A DNA stretch of 64,000 bases from Ilumatobacter fluminis. GTDB lineage: Bacteria > Actinomycetota > Acidimicrobiia > Acidimicrobiales > Ilumatobacteraceae. The notes below the pieces were generated by a model. The model saw only the letters and a list, made by a program, of their open reading frames with translations, was not told where the DNA came from and searched no databases. Made by a program: the position numbers and the translations under genes. Where the stretch lies: NCBI RefSeq assembly GCF_004364865.1, contig NZ_SOAU01000001.1:1736001-1800000 (forward strand). The letters are read 5' to 3'. Positions 24,663 to 31,776 of this stretch are shown here, piece by piece. Within the stretch, counting starts at the first letter, position 1, and the number at the start of each line of letters is the position of its first letter.

Positions 24663-26386
24663 TCCAGGTCAACCGCGCCAAGCGGCTGATCGCCGCCGTC
24701 GGTCTCGTCGTCGTGGCTCTCGTCGGGCTGTTGGTGCTGCGCCAGGTCGCCGGCACGCTGCTGACGGCGGCGTCCGGAGCCGACCCGGAGTCGATCTTCA
24801 ACGACACCCCACCTGCACCGGCCGAGGTGAGCGAAGGCATCCGGTGGCTCCCCGACGCCAACGAGGGACGTCAGATGGAGCCCGCCACCCGAGACGACAT
24901 CACCGACGCCTATAGCCGGGCGGTTGCGGCCATCGATCGCGCCGGCCGGGGCGACGGGTCCGCTCCGATCTCCGACTACCTGAGTGGGCCGGCCCTCGCA
25001 CAGGCCGAGCAGATGATCGAGGGAGACGAGAACGTGGCCTCGGTCGCGACCCTCATGGTCGAACAGGAGCTGCGCCTCGACTTCTACAGCGACGACGGCT
25101 CCGTCGTCGCGATCGGCGTTCCGTTCGCCGACGTCGTCCGCATGATCGACGACGACCAGCAGCGCCGTACCGTCGTGTCGACCGTCGAAGAACGTCGATT
25201 CGTGATGCTGCTCGAGGACGGCAACTGGCGCGTCCAGCAGATCGAAAGCGTGTCCGTCGAACCCGTCGCCGCCGGTGACGGCGGCGTGCCGTTCGACACC
25301 CGGCTCGACGGCGTCAACGTGACGAGCGCGGCGTCGTTCGACCCCACCTGGCGCAGCTTCGACCCGCAGATCGGCGCCCGAGAGCTCGACATCGCCGTCG
25401 GCTACGGGTTCGACAGCGTGCGGGTGTTCGTGGCCGGGCCGGAGTTCGGCGAGATCGACGTCGAGGCGGTCGAGCAGTTCCTCGACCTGGCAGCGAATCG
25501 TGACCTCGGCGTGGTCGTCACCCTGTTCGACGGGAGCGCCGATCACTCCGTCACGAAGTGGGCGGACGACCGTCGCTATCTGGACGACGTCGTCGAGCCG
25601 ATCGCCGGCCATCCGGCGATCGTGCTCTGGGACGTCAAGAACGAGCCAGACCTCGACGACGATCGCTCCGGGGGAGCGGCGGTCGTCGACGCATGGCTCG
25701 AACGTGCTGTCGCCGGCGTTCGAGCGTTCGACGAGACGACACCGATCACCGTCGGATGGTCGAACGCCGGTGAGGCTGCACGAGTCGCGAACGTGGTCGA
25801 CGTGGTGTCGTTCCATCACTTCACCACCGCCCACGAGTTGCGCGAGCGCCTGGCGTCCCTCGATGAGGTCGTCGACCGCCCGGTGCTCGTCAGCGAGTAC
25901 GGGCGACCCGAGTACGTCGGGGTCGTCCGCGGTGACCAACCCGCTGCCCAGGCCGACAGGGTCGCCGAGCTCCGGGAAGCCGCCTCGGCCGCAGGCGCGG
26001 GATCGATGGTCTGGCAGCTCCGCGACCCTGCTGACGCCGTCGACATCGGATATGTGGCGACCCGCGCCTCGATGTCGTACGGCCTCCTTCGGGCCGACGG
26101 GACCGAACGACCGGTCGCAGCGGTCTTCGATGACGAAGCGACGCCGCGTGGTCCGACGCCGGTCGAACGTCTGCGCTCGTTGCTACCGCTTGTCATCGTG
26201 GTCTCGATCGGGTTGTCCATGGGCGGCGCCGTGTGGTGGTGGGTCCGACGGGGCCGTCGCTCCGACGGTCGGGACCCGGACGAGTCGGTTGCCCCGGACG
26301 ACGCGCAGGCAGACGACGACACCCTCTCCGACACGCACATGGACGACGACACCGACGACGGCGATCCGCCGACCGCGCCGTCTTGA
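24659..26386 (+). CDS. Membrane-bound GH5-like (beta/alpha)8 glycoside hydrolase
   Basis: A 575-residue protein with an N-terminal membrane helix (about 9-29), an NTF2-like region (about 75-200), a TIM-barrel domain (about 215-500), a second membrane helix (about 512-530) and an acidic, disordered tail. Clan GH-A catalytic residues are plausible: acid/base E329 in WDVKNEPD and nucleophile E413 in VSEYGRPE. Several barrel landmarks are short, so activity should be regarded as probable only. It overlaps the upstream gene by four bases. Its stop codon lies inside the operator-like repeat before the STAS gene. Likely trims or remodels a surface polysaccharide. Confidence 0.78.
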   Translation: MIQVNRAKRLIAAVGLVVVALVGLLVLRQVAGTLLTAASGADPESIFNDTPPAPAEVSEGIRWLPDANEGRQMEPATRDDITDAYSRAVAAIDRAGRGDGSAPISDYLSGPALAQAEQMIEGDENVASVATLMVEQELRLDFYSDDGSVVAIGVPFADVVRMIDDDQQRRTVVSTVEERRFVMLLEDGNWRVQQIESVSVEPVAAGDGGVPFDTRLDGVNVTSAASFDPTWRSFDPQIGARELDIAVGYGFDSVRVFVAGPEFGEIDVEAVEQFLDLAANRDLGVVVTLFDGSADHSVTKWADDRRYLDDVVEPIAGHPAIVLWDVKNEPDLDDDRSGGAAVVDAWLERAVAGVRAFDETTPITVGWSNAGEAARVANVVDVVSFHHFTTAHELRERLASLDEVVDRPVLVSEYGRPEYVGVVRGDQPAAQADRVAELREAASAAGAGSMVWQLRDPADAVDIGYVATRASMSYGLLRADGTERPVAAVFDDEATPRGPTPVERLRSLLPLVIVVSIGLSMGGAVWWWVRRGRRSDGRDPDESVAPDDAQADDDTLSDTHMDDDTDDGDPPTAPS

Positions 26387-26420
26387 TCCAATGTTGATCT
26401 TCGGCGGCGGGCCCCTTGAC
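26383..26420. promoter_or_regulatory. 11-bp-spaced TTGAT repeats (operator C)
   Basis: TTGATCCAATG at 26383 and TTGATCTTCGG at 26394, spaced by 11 bp, then TTGAC at 26416, exactly two more 11-bp steps away. The array starts inside the stop codon of the GH-like gene and ends 55 bp before the STAS start. TTGATnTTCGG is shared with the arrays at 17689 and 20012. Confidence 0.6.
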
Positions 26421-26475
26421 GTACGGCGAGCAGGCTGGTCGCAACACCCGATCGGGTGCGTTCCAGGACACGACC

Positions 26476-26796
26476 ATGACGATCGACGCCGCCAACCATC
26501 GCCCAGCTCCACCCACCGGGTGCTGCAGCATCACCGACCAGCTCGACGGTCGCTACGTGGCGCCGAGACGGTTCGATGCGTACGAGGTCGAGCCGTTCCT
26601 CCACCGTCTTGCGGCCGAGCCGGGCCATCTCGTCGTCGACTGCTCCGAGGTCGAGTTCCTCGACCTGTCGGCCCACCGGGCACTTTTCGGTGCGGTGCGT
26701 CGGGGCAGCGTGACCGTGCTCGATCCGTCGGCTGCGACGCTGCTGACGTGTGATCTCGTCGCTGCCGCATCGGAACACGTCGGCATCGCCGCATGA
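26476..26796 (+). CDS. STAS domain protein
   Basis: A 106-residue protein with an anti-sigma-antagonist fold: LVVDCSEVEFLDLSAHRALF gives the conserved strand and the helix N-terminal Ser where such proteins are phosphorylated. STAS proteins act as switch partners in signalling. ATG 26476 (MTIDAANH) has an upstream AGGA and was preferred to TTG 26416, which lies in the operator. Its stop overlaps the start of the hybrid kinase (ATGA), making it the first gene of the H-NOX operon. No cognate anti-sigma kinase of the RsbW type is visible. Confidence 0.78.
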   Translation: MTIDAANHRPAPPTGCCSITDQLDGRYVAPRRFDAYEVEPFLHRLAAEPGHLVVDCSEVEFLDLSAHRALFGAVRRGSVTVLDPSAATLLTCDLVAAASEHVGIAA

Positions 26797-29084
26797 GTTT
26801 CAGCGTGCCGGACACGCCCGGGACGCCGCCGTCGGCCACAATGGATGACGTGCCCATGCCGGATCTCCCGTGGCGACGGTTTTTCGAGGACGCACCGGTC
26901 CCACTGTCGATCATCGATGCGTACGGCCGTCAGGTGGCGTGCAACGAGGCGTACGCCACGCTGTTCGGCTACACCGTCGACGAGATGCTCGCCCTCGACG
27001 TCGGGCGGATCACTCGTCCCGAGGATCACGAGTGGTCCACGACCTACCTGATGCGGCTGACGAACGGCGACCTCGAGTCGTTCGAGACCGACAAGTGGTA
27101 CGTGCATCGTGACGGTACCGAGTTCGTCCAGCACCTGAGCGTCGCCCGCCTGGCCGACGAGGACGGGCTGTGCGAGTACCTGCTCGGCGTCTTGTTGCCG
27201 CCGTCGCGCGGGCCGGTGGTCGGCGGAGAGACCGCGGCGGAGCGCCTGCTCGCCTACACCGATGGTTCGATCACCCTCGTCGGAGGCGACGGCCGGATCA
27301 AGTTCAGCAAGGGCGAGCTGGTCGAGGTGGCCGGCTATCCGACCACGTTCTGGGCCGACCGCGACATTCGCGATCTGTTCCCGGGCGGCGAGTTCGCGCA
27401 CCTGGTCGCCGACCACCACGAATTCCTCGACACCCCAGGGGCGTCGTTCGAGACCGAGGTCGAGCTCGAGCGCGGTGACGGCCGTCGCCAACTGAGCTCG
27501 GTCAAGGCGTACAACTGCACCGACGACGACCTGCTCGACGGCTTCGTGCTCACCACCCGCGACATCACCGACGAGCGTGCACATCTCGACGACCTCGCCA
27601 AACGGCACCAGACCGCCGAAGAGGTCGCCGATGCACAGACGAGACTCCTGGCGACGGTCAGCCACGAGCTCCGTAATCCGTTGCACGCCGTTCGAGGACT
27701 GGCCGAGATCTTGACCCGCGAAGACCTGCCGCCGCGTGCGGCCGAACTGGCCGACGGACTCGTCCGGCAGCTGTCCGGGTTGACCCACGTCACCCAAGAT
27801 CTGCTCGATGCCGCTCGCCTCGACGCCGGCAAGGTCGACATCTTCCCCATCCCGACCGAGCTCGACGGGCTGGTCGGCGATGTCGTCGGCCTCGGTAACG
27901 CAGCAGCGATCGACAAGCCGGTGACGGTGAGTCACCGGATCGCGCGCGACGTCCCGGAGTGGGTGATGGCCGACGACGGCCGCCTCCGCCAGGTGCTCTC
28001 CAACCTCGTCGGCAACGCCGTCAAGTTCACCGAGTCCGGCACGGTCCAGATCGTGGTCCGCCGCGAAGGCGAGAACGCGCTCGTGTTCTCGGTCATCGAC
28101 ACCGGCGCCGGCATCCCCGCCGACGAACAGGCCGCAGTCCTCGAGCCGTTCCGCGTCGCATCGACAGCGGGCGAGGCGCGCGGCGCGGGGCTCGGTCTGT
28201 CGATCGTGCAGCGCCTCGTGACCGCCATGGGCGGTCGGGTGACCCTGACCAGCAAGGTCGGGGAGGGCACTCGCTTCGACGTCGTCATCCCGCTCCGCAC
28301 CGCCAAGCCACCCGAGACGCAGCAGACCGACGAGCTCCCGCCCGGCCTGCGAGTCCTCGTCGTCGAGGACAACCCCGTCAACCAGCAACTGGCGCGGAGC
28401 CAGCTCGACCGACTGGGGGTCGAGGCGGTGATCGTCGATCGTGGTGAGGCCGGCCACGCCATGCTGCTCGACCCCGACGCCGGCCGCTTCGACGCCGTTT
28501 TCATGGACCAGCAGCTGCCGGGCTGGAACGGCACCGAGGCGACCGAACACATCCGGGCCGAAGGCGGGGACCTCGCGACGATCCCGATCATCGGGCTGTC
28601 TGCGTCGGCCTCGACCGCCGATCGAGACGCGTTCCTGGCGTCGGGCATGACCGACTTCGTGGCGAAGCCGGCGTCGCTCGACGACCTCAGCTCGGCGCTC
28701 AAGCGAGCTGTCTTCGAGACGGCGGCCCCTGCGCGAGTCGAGACCGCGGCGCCGGAAGAGTCACCGGCCGACGAGACACCTGCACTCGACGAGGCGGTGC
28801 TCGGGAAACTGTCCGACGAGCTGGGTTCGCCCGACATCGTGCGTGACCTCGTCGGGACGTTTCTCGACGAGCTCGACGCCCGGGTGCTGACGATCGTCGG
28901 CGACGACGAGACCGAGTCCCGTCGTGCCGCACACACGCTCAAGTCGAGCGCCCGCCTGCTCGGGGCGTCGGCGCTCGCCGACCGGTGTGCGAATATCGAA
29001 CAGGACGGCGGGCCCGCCGACGACATCGAGCAGCTTGCTCGACGGACCGAGACGGCCTTCCGGGACTGGCTGGCAGCGTCATGA
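26793..29084 (+). CDS. Hybrid histidine kinase (PAS-PAS-HisKA-HATPase-REC-HPT)
   Basis: A 763-residue, probably cytoplasmic phosphorelay kinase with no membrane helices. PAS 1 (about 28-135) and PAS 2 (about 150-262) precede HisKA with phospho-acceptor H291 (ATVSHELRNP). The HATPase is complete: N-box RQVLSNLVGNAVKF, G1 VIDTGAGI, G2 GAGLGLSIV. The receiver has VVEDNPVNQQ, the Asp in VFMDQQLPG and Lys in VAKPAS. The C-terminal HPT has its His in AAHTLKSSARLLGA. It is the only fully intact kinase in the island, coupled upstream to STAS and downstream to a 29-residue ORF and H-NOX. It is the natural partner of the H-NOX sensor. Confidence 0.95.
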   Translation: MSFSVPDTPGTPPSATMDDVPMPDLPWRRFFEDAPVPLSIIDAYGRQVACNEAYATLFGYTVDEMLALDVGRITRPEDHEWSTTYLMRLTNGDLESFETDKWYVHRDGTEFVQHLSVARLADEDGLCEYLLGVLLPPSRGPVVGGETAAERLLAYTDGSITLVGGDGRIKFSKGELVEVAGYPTTFWADRDIRDLFPGGEFAHLVADHHEFLDTPGASFETEVELERGDGRRQLSSVKAYNCTDDDLLDGFVLTTRDITDERAHLDDLAKRHQTAEEVADAQTRLLATVSHELRNPLHAVRGLAEILTREDLPPRAAELADGLVRQLSGLTHVTQDLLDAARLDAGKVDIFPIPTELDGLVGDVVGLGNAAAIDKPVTVSHRIARDVPEWVMADDGRLRQVLSNLVGNAVKFTESGTVQIVVRREGENALVFSVIDTGAGIPADEQAAVLEPFRVASTAGEARGAGLGLSIVQRLVTAMGGRVTLTSKVGEGTRFDVVIPLRTAKPPETQQTDELPPGLRVLVVEDNPVNQQLARSQLDRLGVEAVIVDRGEAGHAMLLDPDAGRFDAVFMDQQLPGWNGTEATEHIRAEGGDLATIPIIGLSASASTADRDAFLASGMTDFVAKPASLDDLSSALKRAVFETAAPARVETAAPEESPADETPALDEAVLGKLSDELGSPDIVRDLVGTFLDELDARVLTIVGDDETESRRAAHTLKSSARLLGASALADRCANIEQDGGPADDIEQLARRTETAFRDWLAAS

Positions 29085-29170
29085 CCGCAACAACTGGACC
29101 GACCGGGCCGACGGAACGAACAGATCACATCATCATCGACCACATCACCGGGGAGCGTGTCACGCCATGA
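29081..29170 (+). CDS. 29-residue coupled small ORF
   Basis: ATG at 29081 overlaps the kinase stop (ATGA) and its own stop at 29168-29170 overlaps the H-NOX start (ATGA), so it fills the gap between the two genes exactly. The predicted peptide is MTATTGPTGPTERTDH followed by IIIDHITGERVTP, Thr-rich then hydrophobic. It may be a real small protein or a coupling device that carries ribosomes from the kinase to H-NOX. No family recognised. Confidence 0.45.
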   Translation: MTATTGPTGPTERTDHIIIDHITGERVTP

Positions 29171-29700
29171 AAGGTGTCATTTTCAACGTCGTCCAAGAAG
29201 TCGTCGAGGACGTCTTCGGACCCGACGCCTGGGACGAGATCGTTCGTCGCTCGGGCGCCGACGGCGCCTACACCTCACTCGGGAGCTACCCCGACGCCGA
29301 GCTGGGCTCGCTCGTGACCGCCGCCGCCGACGTCGCCGGCGTCACCGAACCCGAAGCGCTCGTCCTCGTCGGCCGCAAGGGGTTCGCCCGGCTCGGTGGT
29401 CGACACGCAGAGCTCCTCGACGGTGCCGACACCTGGATGGATGTCCTCGCCCAGCTCGACGGCATCATTCACCCCGAGGTCCAGAAGATCTACCCCGACG
29501 CCGAGGTGCCGTCGTTCCGAACGACGACCGGCGACCGCACGATGCAGCTCCGGTACGAATCGAGTCGAAACCTGTGCCCGCTCGCCGAAGGACTCATCCT
29601 CGGCATGGGCGATCATTTTGGCACCGACCTCACCGTCGACCACCTCGAATGTGTGCATCGCGGTGACGACTCGTGCGTGCTCGAGGTCGTCGAACGATGA
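29167..29700 (+). CDS. H-NOX haem nitric oxide sensor
   Basis: Haem-binding gas sensor of 177 residues (MKGVIFNVVQEVVEDVFG start). The proximal haem ligand is H102 (QLDGIIHPEV) and the propionate-binding YxSxR motif is Y130-S132-R134. Around the distal position (CPLAEGL) I see no tyrosine, which fits an NO-selective rather than oxygen-binding type. C137, H159, C162 and C170 have the spacing (22, 3, 8) of the zinc/redox cluster reported for gammaproteobacterial H-NOX. It is coupled by ATGA overlaps to the small ORF before it and the kinase remnant after it. Expected to gate the hybrid kinase. Confidence 0.92.
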   Translation: MKGVIFNVVQEVVEDVFGPDAWDEIVRRSGADGAYTSLGSYPDAELGSLVTAAADVAGVTEPEALVLVGRKGFARLGGRHAELLDGADTWMDVLAQLDGIIHPEVQKIYPDAEVPSFRTTTGDRTMQLRYESSRNLCPLAEGLILGMGDHFGTDLTVDHLECVHRGDDSCVLEVVER

Positions 29701-30443
29701 GCGCCGGACCGGCGCCGGCCGGGAGCGACCCGCCGATCGACGAGCGGATCATCCGGCTCGAAGAACGACTCGATCGAGAGCGCAAGGCCCGACGACAGGC
29801 GGAGATGATCGCCGAGCGCGGCATGCGCGACCTGTGGGAGATCAACCGAGAACTCCAAGAACGGGTCGACGACCGCACGGCACAGGTCGGCCGATTGCTC
29901 GCCGGCTACGAACGAGCACGATCGGCCTGGTCGGACGTGATGACCGACGAACTCGAACGCGCTCGCAGCACGGTGCACGCCGGCGGTGACGTCGACGAGG
30001 CGTTCGCTCTGGTCAACGCGTTGGCAGCCTTCGCGCGGCGACAGTTCGTCGACGAGGCGTTCTCGGAGCGCCCGGCACGGGTCGCCGCCGACATCCTCCA
30101 GCGGTGGCAGCGCCCGACCGCTCGTCACGGACAGTTGCTCACCACCGACGCGGACACCACCGACGCCGAGGTGTGCACCCGCTGGGATTGCGTGATCGCG
30201 CTCTGCGAGGTGGCGATCGCTTCGATCGTCCATGCCTGTGAGTCCGGCGTGGTCGCCGTCCGGTTCACGGTCGACCGCCCTCACCTCGCGGTCACGATCG
30301 AGCACCCACCAGCGACCGACGACATCGGTCGTGCGGCGCTGGCGGTGGCGGCGAGGATCATCCGGCGCACGACCGATGACGCGGACGGCACCTGCCGCTG
30401 GGATGACGGCCGAGTCGACGCCACACTGCCCATCACGGGATAG
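29697..30443 (+). CDS. Coiled-coil protein with histidine-kinase-like remnant
   Basis: A 248-residue protein. An N-terminal coiled coil (IIRLEERLDRERKARRQAEM) leads to a helical region placed like a HisKA dimerisation domain but without the phospho-acceptor His (SDVMTDELERARS). The C-terminal ATPase-like region has no N, G1 or G2 boxes. It resembles the other two kinase-like proteins of the island but is more decayed, so it probably works by protein contacts, for instance with H-NOX or the hybrid kinase. ATG 29697 overlaps the H-NOX stop by four bases. It is the last gene of the operon. Confidence 0.75.
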   Translation: MSAGPAPAGSDPPIDERIIRLEERLDRERKARRQAEMIAERGMRDLWEINRELQERVDDRTAQVGRLLAGYERARSAWSDVMTDELERARSTVHAGGDVDEAFALVNALAAFARRQFVDEAFSERPARVAADILQRWQRPTARHGQLLTTDADTTDAEVCTRWDCVIALCEVAIASIVHACESGVVAVRFTVDRPHLAVTIEHPPATDDIGRAALAVAARIIRRTTDDADGTCRWDDGRVDATLPITG

Positions 30444-30491
30444 GGCGACGAGAGCAGACGGTCACGGGTTCGGCCGATGGCGGCCTCCCGA

Positions 30492-31652
30492 TCAGGCGGC
30501 GGTGACCGGACCGATGTCGTCGGTGTCGAGATCGGGATCGAGCACGGTCCCGGCCGCGAGCGGCGCCGGGCGACCGAAGAAGTAGCCCTGGCCGAGTCGG
30601 ACGCCGATCTCGATCAGGAACGCTGCCTCGGCGGCGGTCTCGATGCCCTCGGCGACCAGCTCGGCGCCTGTAGTCGCGGCGAACTCGATCAGCCCCGAGA
30701 CGACCACCTGTCGTGCCGGATCGGTGTCGATGCTGCTGACGATCTCACGATCGATCTTGATCAGATCGGGCTGGACACCGACGAGCTGCACGAGCCCGGC
30801 GTATCCGGCGCCGACGTCGTCGGCGGCGAGACGGCAGGTCGGCGGCATCTGGGCTCGAAGCGTCGCGGCATCGTGTGCATCGAACGCGGCGTTCTCGGTG
30901 ATCTCGAGGACGAGGGGTCGTCCGGTTCCGTGCACGAGCTCGCCGAGTCGGGGATCGAGCGCAGCGGCGGGGGAGACGTTGACGTGGACCGGTACCGACA
31001 CGGCGCCCGATGCGAGGTCGTCGGTCACCGCTGCCACGATCTCGAGTTCGAGCTCGACCCGACGGTCGTGATGGTCGGGGGTGTGGAACACGTCGACCGG
31101 CGACGTGCCGTCGTCGAATCGCACGAGCGCCTCGGTCGCCTCGACCTCGCCACACGTCATGTCGACGATCGGCTGATAGTGCATCGTGAAACGGCGATGT
31201 GCGATCGTGTCGCGGTACCAGTCGTCGCGCTCTGCCGCGACGCGATGTGCGGCCACACGATTCTGGCGCAGATGTGCTCGGAGGCGAGCAACCAGTTCGT
31301 CGGCGTGGACCGGCTTGCACACGAAGTCGTCCGCTCCGATCGACAACGCCCGAACGCGGGAGGCCACGTCTTCCAGCCCGCTCACCACGATCGTGGGCAG
31401 CGCGGCGAACATCGGCGACCGGCGGATGTGCTCGATCACCTGGAAGCCGCTCATTCGCGGCATCAGCGCATCGACGACGAGCGCATCGGGACGCACCTCG
31501 CTCACGAGGGACACGGCCTCGGCGCCGTCGTGGCCGGCGTGCACGTCGAATCCGGCACGCTCCAGCATGGCGGTCATCGCAACCCGATGCACCGCGCTGT
31601 CGTCGGCGATGACGATGACGGGCCGACGCTCGTTGGAAGTCTCGTTGATCAC
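30492..31652 (-). CDS. REC-EAL cyclic-di-GMP phosphodiesterase
   Basis: A receiver domain (about residues 10-125: IADDSAVHR, Asp in ALVVDALMPRMSG, Lys in VCKPVH) is fused to an EAL domain. Catalytic residues appear intact: EAL in ATEALVRF, Asn in VHVNVSP, Glu in LVLEITE, the DD pair in LAADDVGAGYAG, Lys in IKIDRE, Glu in AEGIET and Gln in LGQGYFFGRP. It should hydrolyse c-di-GMP under phosphorelay control. The domain order and length (386 residues) match HnoB, the output of the H-NOX/HnoK system of Shewanella and Vibrio. Start taken as GTG 31652 (VINETSNERRPV). It is convergent with the H-NOX operon. Confidence 0.93.
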   Translation of the reverse strand: MINETSNERRPVIVIADDSAVHRVAMTAMLERAGFDVHAGHDGAEAVSLVSEVRPDALVVDALMPRMSGFQVIEHIRRSPMFAALPTIVVSGLEDVASRVRALSIGADDFVCKPVHADELVARLRAHLRQNRVAAHRVAAERDDWYRDTIAHRRFTMHYQPIVDMTCGEVEATEALVRFDDGTSPVDVFHTPDHHDRRVELELEIVAAVTDDLASGAVSVPVHVNVSPAAALDPRLGELVHGTGRPLVLEITENAAFDAHDAATLRAQMPPTCRLAADDVGAGYAGLVQLVGVQPDLIKIDREIVSSIDTDPARQVVVSGLIEFAATTGAELVAEGIETAAEAAFLIEIGVRLGQGYFFGRPAPLAAGTVLDPDLDTDDIGPVTAA

Positions 31653-31674
31653 GACAGCGACTCTGCTCGCCAAA

Positions 31675-31742
31675 CCTCAAGATTTGTTCAGGTGCGACGA
31701 CGTTCTCGTTCATGTTGCGGCCTGAACGGATCTTGACCTGAA
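31675..31742. promoter_or_regulatory. Divergent CTGAA/TTGA half-sites (operator D)
   Basis: On the minus strand CTGAAC(AAATC)TTGAG (plus 31675-31692) and on the plus strand CTGAACGGATCTTGAC (31722-31737) share the pattern CTGAAC-RRATC-TTGA, again 11 bp between half-sites. A third CTGAAC starts at 31738. The two copies face away from each other between the REC-EAL gene and the secreted-protein gene. They are weaker matches to the TTGATC arrays elsewhere in the island. Confidence 0.45.
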
Positions 31743-31776
31743 CGGGATCGGGTCCTCATCACGGCCTGGCTGACTC

